Assembly (NCBI RefSeq): GCF_050908995.1 | Contig: NC_135123.1 | Span: 13,640,001-13,704,000, forward strand | From: Andrena cerasifolii | Lineage: Eukaryota; Arthropoda; Insecta; Hymenoptera; Andrenidae | DNA length: 64,000 nt | Direction of reading: 5' to 3' | Part shown: piece after piece, positions 1 through 11,247 of the stretch | Layout: every line of letters starts with the position of its first letter | Position numbering within the stretch: the stretch's first letter is position 1 | Notes under the pieces: generated by a model | What the model was told of the DNA's origin: nothing | Seen by the model: the letters and a program-made list of their open reading frames with translations, nothing else | Database searches by the model: none | Made by a program: the position numbers and the translations under genes

Positions 1-3000
1 GTTAGCAATCGCCGGTTTCTCTCGATCATGGAAAGTCGATAGAATCCCCTGTTGAACGTTTCCTTTCTAACTCTGTTATCTTCCGAAGCGGGGCTCGTCA
101 AGGAATAATGCGAAACACGTACCTCTTATTTCCAGCTGCATCGACTGTGATTTGTTGAAACAGTTTCACTGACGTCTGAATCGAACGTTTTTCGTGTGAT
201 TTAGCAGCTTTTCCCCTGCACGAACCGCGAGCGTGTCGTTGCCCGATAAACGGATCGAATTGCTATCTGGCGGCTGATCGCACGCAGATTTAGTGGCCAT
301 TACTTAGTGCCCAGTCCGCTCTAGCGAAATTAAGGCAAATAGTTTAGCCTTCCTTGCCTGTAATGTCGCCACTTTCATCCTGGTCTGTAGTGTTCTTATT
401 AAAATTGATCACATTTCGATTAGATTGAATGGATGGTGGATTGGGGGACTTACTCGAAAAATGATCGAAGATCAATTTTGATTCCATTTACTAGTAAATA
501 GCTTTTAAATTGTGAATTCTGTTATCAGACTTAAGACGAATGATAACTACTGCTGATAGTGTGTGTCGCTTCTCCAGAGAAATATTTATCAGACGAATGA
601 TTTCAGCTCCATTGTATTGCAATAAAGTTCTATAAAATTCCAGCTTCCTCACTTATGCTTGCGATAATTATACTCAGAATTCACTGCCACTGTCCACGAT
701 ACTGGCGGAATTCTCTTCTGAGAGTTTTCTTATCAGAAGCACTTGGTTCTCAACGATCTCGAAAAATTAGACGCCGGGAAAGTACGCCTGGGCTGCCGCT
801 TCGAATTCAGACGGTTCTCATTCCCAGCTGCGGCAAGTTCTGTTGGAAATTCCGCCCCGGAAATCAGCGACAACCGTCGTCATGCTGCAGAACTTCCGAT
901 TCCACCGCGGCGCATTGCACTTTCGGAAACAGACGAGGATCGGTTTCAAATATTTAGGATCCGGCGCCGTCACCGCGACCCGCTTCCAATGGACCAATGC
1001 AAACTATTCGAATGCGTCTGGAAACTGCGGACGAAAAGTTTCCAAGGAATCGTTACCGCGTTCCTTCGACATCCCCAAACACGCTGCCCCGTTCTTGGAG
1101 AAATATTATCCGCTTTCGAGGCAATCTGTTCGGTGGAACTCGCTCGATCAAATTGCGGGCAATATCGCGACGCGTGCAAAGTCTTGAGTATAAACTTCCA
1201 GGTAGAATCGTTAACCCCTTTCCTTCGTTCACATGTTGACCAACGAGCGACTTAAAGGATGAGTAGGTCACTGTTTACAGAGGAAAATTAGTCGGACTGC
1301 AACTGATAAAATTTTGAGTAGCCAAGAATTATGCGTAGCTCCATTGCATATTACGTTATCTAAAGACCTCCAAGTTACTTTTCGCCTGGCGAAACGTCCG
1401 AAGTTCAGAGAAAAGGAAGCGATACCCTCATGAGGATGTAATCATGGCTTCATTAAAGGCACCTTTTCAGTGGTTCGTCATAAAGGCGGTATCAGCGTCG
1501 ACTCGCAGGCCGTTAACCTGGATTGCCTTTCTAACTTGCTACTGAAGGGCCGCGATTATACGGGGCGATAGGCAAAAACGTTAACTAATCGCGTCTCGAA
1601 TATCGTTCGAGCCCTCTCTGCGAGTCTCCCTGATCGCTCGACTTTCAGCTGTAAGGAAAAAGTCGGATCCTTGGACGAGAAGCGACCCGGCCCCTTCTAT
1701 CTCGTAAGGTGGTTTCATTCGCGCGAACCCTCGTGATTCTTCATCTTGACATCTCAGATTGCGAGGCAAAGCGATGATACTTATCTCTCACTGCCACTTC
1801 CCGGGGCGGAGTCGATCCCTGAACGGGGGAATTAAGTTCGCTGAATTGTTTCTTTGGAATCGTTCCTCTGCCTCTGATCTTGGCGAACTGTTTCCCCATC
1901 TCCGATCTCGGAGTACCATTTCCTTGGGAACTTTGTTGATGACATCTTCCACGGCGAGGCCGTCGCTTCCCCTACGATAACAGGATCGTACTCTGAAGAA
2001 TTACCTCCCTCTCTCGGTTGCATCACTAGAAATATTATCTTCCCTATTGACGACATCGCGTAGCACACGGGAAAGGCACCTACTGTTTGAAATCGAGGGG
2101 GTAAATATTGAGCTTTGCCAGAGCATGTCTCAAGGAGTCTATTTTCCGACATCTCGGACTACGATGATCCCTAAGATGGGACGACATACTTTCACCAACC
2201 CTATGGTGGCTGACACACAGCGCCCACAGATTTCTAATGGAGAAGACACTTTGGTCGATAGAGTTAAGTTCGCAATGGAAATCCGTGGAAAGTTATCGCG
2301 TGCATTTGAATGAACTCCTCCTGAGAATGCCCTCGAAGCAGTTCCCCGAAGTTACCGCTGCAAAAACCACTGCCAGCTGCTTGTCTGCAGTTTTGCAAAT
2401 CCGCCGGTTGCGGCGAAGTAGCCCGAGTGTTATTGGAATCTAAGATCCCTGGAAGACGAGCGCGATCTTTCGTCCAAGAGAATACTTTGCAACGGGTCTA
2501 CCGTCCACTCTTCCGCGTTGCGCTTAACGCTGTAATTTACAAGCGCGCCAGCTAGCGGCTCGTGCCCCAGAATTTCCGAACTTCCACGTTTGCTTCGCTG
2601 CATCTTCAGATATTCGAAGGTTTCTGCCGCGAGATATGTACCCCCCGCGGCTTCGTCGGGTTTCGGTGCCAGAGAGCACCCTCGTCTAACAATTCACCAC
2701 AGTCGAGTCGAAACGTAGGAAATCCTCGCAGTAAATAGCTTTCTAGGTCTGCTGGCTGAGCGTGGCGATCATTAAGCTATCGCTGACTAGCCAGCCAATC
2801 GGCTTACCTTACATCCAGTTTAGCTGGTAGGCTAACAGGTCCTCGGATAAGATTAAACTTTGAATCCGTTCCCGTTATTAGCCAGCGATGTCACCAACGA
2901 TACAAATCTCTCCGCGCGACACAGTCAGTCCACTTCAGAATCGTTCGCTTGGGTTTTCGATGATCTTCCTATGCCCTTATTCCCTTCTTTTTCCCCTGTC

Positions 3001-3001
3001 G

Positions 3002-3003
<2 letters not shown>
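1..3003. other. No gene seen (non-coding, 5' flank)
   Basis: Mixed-composition sequence with moderate CpG content. All open frames are short, overlap one another on both strands, and show no recognisable family or consistent third-position bias. I see no tRNA, transposon terminus or tandem array before the CT microsatellite. It could be intergenic, or intron of the same gene if the SK transcript starts upstream of the window; the sequence does not decide. Confidence 0.5.

Positions 3004-3054
<51 letters not shown>
3004..3054. repeat. (CT)n dinucleotide microsatellite
   Basis: An uninterrupted CT/GA run of about 51 nt, followed by a short imperfect CACT tail. The plus strand is pure pyrimidine. 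The Ser-Leu runs in open frames here are artefacts of the repeat. Likely length-polymorphic. Confidence 0.97.
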
Positions 3055-3058
<4 letters not shown>

Positions 3059-4366
3059 ACTCTTTCACTCTGTCAGCGAGTCATCCTCCCTGGCCGGTAG
3101 ATAGCAATGTAGTTGGCAGACCTTTAAGTAGAACACAATACGAATACCATCATGAGTCTGCCACGCAATCCGCTCGCATCATCCATTAGCGTTCTTTTGC
3201 ATCGTTAAGCTCCTGAGAGCGGGTCGCCAGCGCGGTGGTTCACCTCATAATGCTCGGAAACGTAGCCGCGACCCCGAGGAGCTTTTCCATTCGATTGTTC
3301 GCCAGAGCACACCCCTACACCCCCCGCCCCCTGGCCCCGGCACACCCCCGAACCACCACCCTCTCGAAGTAACCCCGAGAAATCTTTAGTTGTAGCCGAA
3401 CCGCGTCCCCTTTAGTCTAGCGGTAGCGCTGAGCGTAGTGGTCAAAGCTTAGATGATAGAAGAACGCCATTAAGTTCTCCACGCTTGTCGTGCCTCCAGT
3501 TCACTTTCCCACTCACTTGCCCGCCACCCACCGCCGCCGAAACCGCGATCGAAGAGTAAAGAAAGACAGGCCTAGAGAAGGATTGACGAGGGACGAGGCG
3601 GAATCGATAGCAACGATCACGCGCCCGACACACGTCTGCTTTCTCTATGAACATTCTCTTTACTGTCTCTGTCTGTCTGTCCGGCTTTCGCACGAAATAC
3701 AAGGTGATCCGTTCGACCGGACGCCCTCGAATCGACTCGTGATGCGTGTATTTCGATGCCGTCCAGTCGAGCGGATCATCCTGTATGCGGGTGGTACAGA
3801 GAGGAAGCTCGATACTTTGTGAGGCGTTATAGCGCCGAAGGGAGCCCGGACGAGCGAGTGCTTAATTTCCAGTTCTATCGCGATGAAGCTGTTCTAATAC
3901 ACAAGTAGGGGACTTGCAATTCCTCCAAATCATAAGCTTCTCTATCGAACTTTGGCTAATAATTCTACATAGTTCCGTGCGGGGTTCAGTGATTTTCTCG
4001 ACCCCTGGAGTAACCACTTTCAGCGGTCCTCTGTCCAAAGATCAAACATTTCTAACCATGGACCATAAGCTGCAATCCAGGGCATTTGAAGAACCTATAG
4101 GAATCTTCCCGCGCGTTCGAACAGCTTCATCCCTGCAAGTGTTCGGAATCAGGCACACGTTTCGCCGAACGTTTCTTTTCGCAACGAGCCGCACCAACCC
4201 CTCCAAGTATCGATCCTTCCTCTCCCCAATCACCCGGCGTGCACACCTTGTCTCTTCTCATCTGATACACAGCCAGTCCAGTCTTTTGTCATTCGTTTAA
4301 ACACTCTGCACCTGTACCACTACCACTGTGCCTAATGTAAGACTTGTGTGACGAATAACAACGTGC
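3055..4366. other. No gene seen; contains a C-rich tract
   Basis: No supported gene. At about 3309-3360 the plus strand has several closely spaced runs of three or more C, so the minus strand could form a G-quadruplex. Open frames here are short and contradictory on the two strands. Confidence 0.45.
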
Positions 4367-4414
4367 TAAAAACACGCCCAGTTCCCGTGGTGGTGCAAAT
4401 CGTCGTTGACGACA

Positions 4415-4615
4415 ATGCCGACGACGCCTCCGCCGCCCACGGCCACGTTGGTCTGCTCTGGTTCCGGTTTTGGGTCTGGTTCCGGTACGCAGGGCGTCGT
4501 ACTCTGTCCACGTACGCTGTCGCAGGTCCGACGATCACGGCTGCGAAGGGCCCTCACCGAGGCGACCGCTGAGACCGTCAACTACGTCAAGACGGTGGGC
4601 ACGATTATCCGATAA
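4415..4615 (+). CDS. Candidate small ORF or terminal exon, 66 aa, unknown function
   Basis: I do not recognise this protein. The ATG at 4415 has A at -3 (a favourable context) and the frame closes with TAA at 4613-4615. The same frame is open back to a TAA just upstream of 4370. The N-terminal third is low complexity (a Pro/Thr run, then a Gly-Ser-Phe stretch). The last ~30 codons encode a basic, helix-prone tail (RRSRLRRALTEATAETVNYV) and mostly end in G or C, which looks like real coding sequence. It could be the end of a gene whose other exons lie elsewhere, a first exon using a weak donor near 4593 (ACG|GTGGGC), or a chance frame. Overlapping frames on both strands are also open, which lowers confidence. 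Confidence 0.33.
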   Translation: MPTTPPPPTATLVCSGSGFGSGSGTQGVVLCPRTLSQVRRSRLRRALTEATAETVNYVKTVGTIIR

Positions 4616-4618
4616 GCC

Positions 4619-7600
4619 GTAATGCCTGATGTATCTTATACCACCCACACACGATATATTCTATTTGCATCGTACACCCACAGGAGAAAATGGCACTCAC
4701 CCGCGTCGCCATCCTCGTCGAGGGCTGTGTTCTTTTGGGATTCTTCTCGCTCGTTCCTTTTTAGGAGAGGGTTACGAGACTGGGTAGTTTAGTAATTTCA
4801 AATTAAACCAGATTTGGCATGAAATTCTTTCTGTATTCATAGACTTGGAATATAATTTCTTCGTGGAATATCGGCGTAAACTTCATTGGTACCAAAAGAA
4901 TACAGCTGCAGTGAGATTGAAACTATGGTATGGCTTCCACGTGTTCCCTTGCAAGGGACAGTTAAAAGGCGAGGGAGACTGTCTATTCGATTTCAAATTT
5001 GAATGAGACGCTTGCTACTCAGTATTAAGCCGCGCTTCTACTCGTGCAGCGGTGAGTGGAGAACACACTTGACGCATTCTAAATATGGTCGATCTTCAAA
5101 GATAGATCATATGCTAGAGGCGTCTGAGATTGTGTTTCGCACAGTTGTTTGCCTATGTAAGAGCGTGGCTTGAGTCGCTCCATCTCTAGAAGGAGAGGAT
5201 CGAGTTTGACGATACTTTCGTCGATCGAATTTTAACTGCCCCGCGATGGAACCGTTTTCTGTATCGTTTCATGGTTTCGATGTTACCCTCGACGCTCGTG
5301 TACGCGCGATATTAACGCAGCACGTGGATTTTATCGTGCGTACGTTGCGATTATGTCTCCGACCACGTAGTTAGCGTCACTGACCCATAGAAGATGCCTC
5401 TCACCACTCTTCACCAACCACGCTATGAAGTATTTAGCCAATCTAGTAACTAACCCTCCCCCGCCCAACCATGACCTGCATTCTCGAACGGGCGATATAT
5501 CGAAGGCGAGCGTCCGCGAGATTTCGCGTCTCATGTTTTATTAAAGCTCTCCGAGGATGAACGCATTCGGCGTCGAAAGGTAAGACTATCTTGCCCAGCT
5601 GACTGCAACAAGCAACGCCCATACATCAGGCCTGAAGATCTCGATGCAGATTAATGCAAAATCACCCACGAAGACAGTACCAAGGCCTTGCAAAATCGTC
5701 TTATCTTTTATCCAGGAACGAAGCCACCCGCCCAAGGGACGCGTCCATCCCCGGAGCAGCTGCTGGCGCGCCCCACGCGACAACTGGACCCTGTAATTAG
5801 TTGTACAGACACCAGCATGCATTTCCTCATGCTCCGGGAGAAAAACGGCAACGCGTACCCTAGGCGTGACGGGATTTAATGCCGCGCTCGCTCGCACACG
5901 TCCCCTTTGTTCGCCGCTTTTCCGCGCGCTTTGTGGAACTGACTCCGCCCGCGCCCGCCGGATTTACGATCCGCAGAATTTTTATTCCGCGAACGGCAAA
6001 GGGACATCGTAAAGTTCTCCGGCATAACGCCGTGGGATTACCGTCTCGCGTCTTTTACTGGCGTCGTCTATTCGGCTCGTTTGCCAGCGCGTTTTACCCC
6101 TCCACCCTCCCCTCTCGTGCCCGAGAACAGTCAACCAAACGAACTCTAGCGACTCGTTTTTCGAAACGAACGATTCCACCGAAACGTGCTCGCGTGCCGT
6201 AATTTAGAACGCCCCTCTCAGCGCGGTCGTTTCGAGGTTCGTCTTGGTCGGCCTCTGGACTGTTTCAGCGTTAAAATCCTCGTCGCTGTACCCTCGCGAT
6301 ATAGATACTACTTAGCTTCTGTCGTTTAATTTCCACGGGGAAATTCGTGCAAAGTAGTCGATGTTTGATGATCGTTTTAATTGTCCCTTAATGGAATCGC
6401 GAGGAACCAACTGCATCGGAGGCATTAGGTACGTGTTCGCGTTTGATCGATCGGGTCCATTAATTACCGCGTTTCCATGTGACGATCGTGATTGATATCC
6501 AGCGTTCTCACGCTCCATTGCTCATATTTTGTCACAGTTACATGTCGCTGTTGAAGATCGCTGCTTGCCTCGTGAAAGTTCCTCGAAGTTGCCAAGTGCC
6601 GTTCTAAAAAAACTCCGTTATCCGGCAATTAACACTCGAATCTGTCCGGCGCGTCGGGTATCCTAATGGACGAGCGCAGCGGAGCTTAATGGCGCAGTTA
6701 ATTTTGATCGACGAGCCTGTCGCGAGGCAGAGTTTTCGCCGAGCACAGGTGAACTACAGGGCCGCGTGTTTGAACGTACGTGTACTTACATGCGGTAGCT
6801 GCGGGGCATGCTGCGTCCCGTACCCGAAGTTCCGCGATAAAGCCCGTCAGCTCGCGAAAGACGCGCAAAGTAGGTATGCACTGGTGTCCCCGGTCACCGC
6901 GAATCCCTGTTATGTTGTTTGGCGAGCTAACATCAAGGATTTCGCTGCCAGTCCCCTGAGATCGCGAGACCCAATATTGACCGTTGTTACGTGATTTAAC
7001 TCGGACGATCGCCTACCGAACCGATATTGAGCGACGAGCTCGAGGAGTAAAGCAGGCATTCAAGAAAAGTCTACTCGCCTTTTATTCTTTGCCACTCTCT
7101 GTTAATTTGCATTTTTACGGGTTATTATTGTCAGTATATACCAAAGGGATTGTGAAGCTAGAGGAGTCGAGACTTTCAAAGTATCCGGGGTACAATATCC
7201 AATGGAACTAATTGGGTTTCGAGTGGGACAGCTGTCTAATTCAAATACCAGTTGCTTTGAATTGACGGAACGCCGCTTTTGTCGCGATAGCCGTAAACAC
7301 CGACGAAGGAAACACCTTTGGATGACGTTGTGCAAACATCACATCTCGTTTATTAGCACTAGAAACAGTCGTGGCACGAGAACCGCACATACAACGGTAC
7401 AACCGTGGAAATTTAATCGGGTTTTATCCCGAGAAGTATGTCCGCTTCCCCGTGCGCCCGTTGTATGTACATCGAGCGAAACGCGATGTGCAAGAACAAA
7501 GAGACGTGGCGAGCCCTTTGTACCGTGGGTTTTAGAAATTAATTAGAAGCGATCCGTCTCAGGGACACGTTGCCGCGTCGAGGAAATTCGGTTTAGATAA

Positions 7601-8299
7601 ATTATTCCCGTGGAAAATGTTGGCGAGTGTTCGAGAACTAGCCGAAGCTTATGGCGACGTGCGATCGTGCTTGATTCTGAGATTTTATTATAATCAAAGT
7701 AGACACTACCTACGTGCAGAAAAATCTGCTCCGACACTCGATTGTTTCACCCTCGAAATCACTTTAACAGAATTGCACTTGCATCGTCGCGAGGTTTTTC
7801 AGTTTCAAATTGCGTAGGTACTCGAAGTTCGATAGAGGAGTCCGATTGGTAGTTAATCAGCTGAAAATGCAACTGGTCAATGGCCATCGGGAACACGGAA
7901 TTGCGATTTAAACTAATCGGGAGCGGTGTCTGCTTGTAACTAATCGATTCGTTAATCGTTGTTTAGGTAACCAAACATAATGAATTGCATCGGTTGATTA
8001 ATTGAGATGGCGTAGCTGCGGCCTTTTAAATAGATGAATGGTTAGTGAAGCGTTTCCGGTTGCTTAATTGAATTGCAGAATCGGGGAAAATTCTACTCGA
8101 TCAGCAATTCGACTGTAATTCAAGTTTCTTAAACTTTCAATTCACTGACCAACTGCTAATAACTCTCGCATCGCTATATTAAATCCAGTTCGACAGGCGA
8201 GTGAAAGATGGTTCTACGCGAAGTACAAGGGACGCGAGCGTCTTCATTCCAGTCACAGGATACCTATAAATCCGCGAACGTTCGCGTCGATGGTCCCAG
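4619..8299. other. No gene seen (non-coding)
   Basis: Unique-looking sequence alternating CpG-rich segments (for example 5880-6180) with AT-rich segments. No open frame has convincing coding character or splice-site support. No transposon termini noticed. Probably intergenic or intronic. Confidence 0.45.
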
Positions 8300-8950
8300 T
8301 ATAAAGACTATAAAGCCGAAGCCAGTGATTCGCCATTAAATCGTCGCCCCGGATCTCCCGAAAATTTCCATAAAATCCTCTCGCCTATTCGATAACGACG
8401 CGTCACAAAAATTCAACGGCTTGCCGCTTTACGAGCGGGCCGCATCTCGCGCCCGGAGCATTCGGCCCCCGTGGAAATTGCTTGCCGATAAAATCCGTGC
8501 CCGGTCTATTACCGAAATTGCCGGGAGCACCGTCGCCGCGACGTGCATAATAAATGCGAGCCGATGATGCATTAGTGCAGCCGGTAATATACCGCAGCTC
8601 ATTGCTCGTTATAATTTCGCGCAAACTAACACCGGGCGTCGCTCGAGACCCCGTTAATGGAAACCGGCGAGAGCCTGAGACTGTTTTATCGCCGTCGCAG
8701 AAACAAGGCCGGCGGGGGGGCCACTTTGACGTTCAATTTTACGCTGGACAAATTTCAAGGATATTTCCGCCCGGCGAAAAAGCAACGCCTAAAACGACGG
8801 GGAAGGAAAAAAAAAATAGCGAGGGAGCAGCGGCACAAGAGGGAGCATAAAGAGATCCCGCGACGACTGAAAAATCCGGCGTTTCGCGTGCCACTCGAGG
8901 GGAGAAATAAAAGACTTTTTCAGACGCGGCCGCGAGTGTGCGGATCGGAG
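8300..8950. promoter_or_regulatory. CpG-dense block, possible cis-regulatory element
   Basis: This stretch has a high density of CG dinucleotides together with several ATTA or TAAT cores, which are generic homeodomain-type sites. Two plus-strand frames of 98 aa are open but have different frames and no family resemblance, so I read them as by-products of composition. Calling this regulatory is inference from composition alone; cross-species alignment would be needed to show constraint. Confidence 0.15.
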
Positions 8951-10739
8951 TGAAAAGTGTGAATAGGCGCGGAGGGGAGGGGTGCGCTCTTAATAGGGGG
9001 TGGGATTCGAGAAGTACGATAGAGCGCGAACGGGCTGGCTGAGTAGGTTTACGTGTTTGATAAGGATTCGAGCGTCGGTGGGTGCAGTTTGAAAAATCGT
9101 CCGACGTGGAAAGAGTGGAGGGTGGAATCGAGCCTCCCTTAAAATGTTGGGGCGAATGAACATCGTTGTTGGTAATAACTTATTTTGTGGTTGAGTGGAG
9201 GCTGCGTTAAGAAGGGCAGTTTCGAGGAGGTCGTGGAATTTCTATCTTTACGAGATTGCAAAGGGTCGCTGCTCCATTTCCATGCATCTTCGGAGATCGT
9301 GATGGTTCACCTCGTCGTGCGCTGGCTTGGTTTTCACGCGTTCCTTTATTTACCGCAACGATCCACGGCTCGGTGTGCCGCGTGTTGCCTTCCCTCCAGC
9401 CTTCTTCATTTCTTCTCACGTTTACTCTCTCGGTTTCTTCGTCTCTTGGCAGCGGACCATCTTCATTTTTTCTTCGCGTCGCTCCGCAGCTGCCCCGCGA
9501 TTATTATCCTCGGACAAGCAACGCCGCGACGACAAAAGATTTGTGGAAACGATCTCTCTAGGCATCAGCCAGCTGATCTCGAGGACTTTATCCAGGACAA
9601 AGGGAAGCGTTCCTTCTTGCCTACAGAATCCTTCTCCTTTAGCTTGTCTCCTTCGACGAGATAATATTTAAAGTTAATCAATCCCTTTCTCCTGCGGCTT
9701 CTTTCGCGCCGTGGACTTTTATAACTTGTCACCGCTCATTCGAAACTTCTTCCCGTTCCCCACTGGGGAGACAGGTTTTGCAGCAGTGTCTTCTGAAATC
9801 GTCCCACGACGACATTTTATTCGTTTTACATCTAGAGATAAACGAGGACATTATCACGGTTTTAATCAGTATTCTCGTTAGAAGAGAATCCAGTTTATGG
9901 CTCAGTTTCCATTTAGGACTTGCTGTAGATATGGTAATAAACACTGATTTATTTTCGAAACAGAACGAGAATGGAGCGGTCGAAAATATATTTAGTAATT
10001 ACAGTCGAACATCAGTCGATGAAATTTGCATACGGTTATTGAACCGAATTTGCGTGTGCAATTATATGTGATTAAAAGTGATTAATTACGTTAATTGAAT
10101 TTTAACAAACCGCAGTCGCTTTTTAGTAGACTCGACTTTAATAACGCGCATTGATTGGATGCGCTGGATCGGTGATACCAAGAAGACAGATTTTGCAAAT
10201 ACTCGCATAGACGTGAACGGGGAAGGGAGACGTCCATAAATGAGAAACGTGTCGACGCTAAGGGCAGCTGCTGGGGAAATTGTTAGTCGTGTCGCGTGAG
10301 TAATAGGGTAGCCATGCGTGCACGATCGAGTCGCATTATTATTGTTCGGCTGCTCACATCATTGTTTCGCCCATGATACGAAGGTGGCCTGCGTCTGACA
10401 CGCCGCCTGATATACTACTGGCCGACCGGAAAATACAGCATCTACTGCGCTGCATTCCGGCGCGCCAGCCTATCGTAGTCACGCATCGGTCATCGTTCCC
10501 ACGCTTTCGGCTGAATCTAATTTCCACCAAACGATCAATTCTCCTCAAAACCGTCGGCTTTCGTGCAAGACACGCGTTAGGAATTTTCAACCATCGAAAA
10601 GCTGATTTTTTAATCAAACAATCTGGACTTTCACTGAATCCCTTCCATCGATGCGTTAAGGCTGAGTTAAACAAGTGCAACAGCTGAAGCACTCCAAATT
10701 TCATACGGCACGACGACCCTTTTAATGGTGTTCTGTAGC
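8951..10739. other. No gene seen (non-coding)
   Basis: Starts with a G-rich segment (8965-9005, several runs of three or more G, possible G-quadruplex on the plus strand) and continues into pyrimidine-rich sequence at about 9380-9500. The 159-aa and 114-aa open frames overlap each other and are dominated by Ser, Leu, Phe and Arg from TC-rich composition. No gene is supported. Confidence 0.45.
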
Positions 10740-11247
10740 TAGAGTTTCCAACTTTTTTTGGAAAATATAGTAGTATAGGCCAAATGTGATACAATATAGT
10801 ACATTGTGGAAGAATATAGTACTTTTGAGAGGCACGTGTTACAAAATCAAACTACATACATTAAAACGACATCTTATTTTTTAAATGTATATTTTTCTGC
10901 ATTTTGCATCAGTGATTAATTTATTGTCTTTAACAAATATGTCAAAGGTTTAATTGCACTGAAAATCCAAATTAAGATATATAAGGAGGTCATTTTTAAT
11001 GAGAAATAGACTGGCTCTGTTTCTCTCTTCCAGTCACTTCATATACTAGAAAATAATCCTCTCTGTTAAAGTATAAATTCGAAAATTAAAGTTTTGAAGT
11101 AGCAGAAATAATGTATCAGAAATAATCAAAAATGTATCAGAAATATAGTATTTTTACGTACTATATCTTTTTCTAACAGTATATAGTACACTACTTAGAC
11201 AAAAATACAGTACAATACTATATATTATAGTACGGTTGGCAGCCCTC
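10740..11247. mobile_element. Eroded non-autonomous hAT-like element (candidate)
   Basis: An AT-rich 508-bp block inside GC-richer DNA. The left end reads TAGAGTTTCCAAC; the right end, reverse-complemented, reads GAGGGCTGCCAAC, giving an imperfect 13-bp terminal inverted repeat of a type seen in hAT elements. The flanking octamers TCTGTAGC (10732-10739) and TGTGTAGC (11248-11255) differ at one base, matching the 8-bp target duplication of hAT transposons. Many ATAGTA or TACTAT motifs lie near both ends, as hAT subterminal repeats do. No transposase is encoded. The ends are degraded, so this is a probable rather than certain call. Confidence 0.5.
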
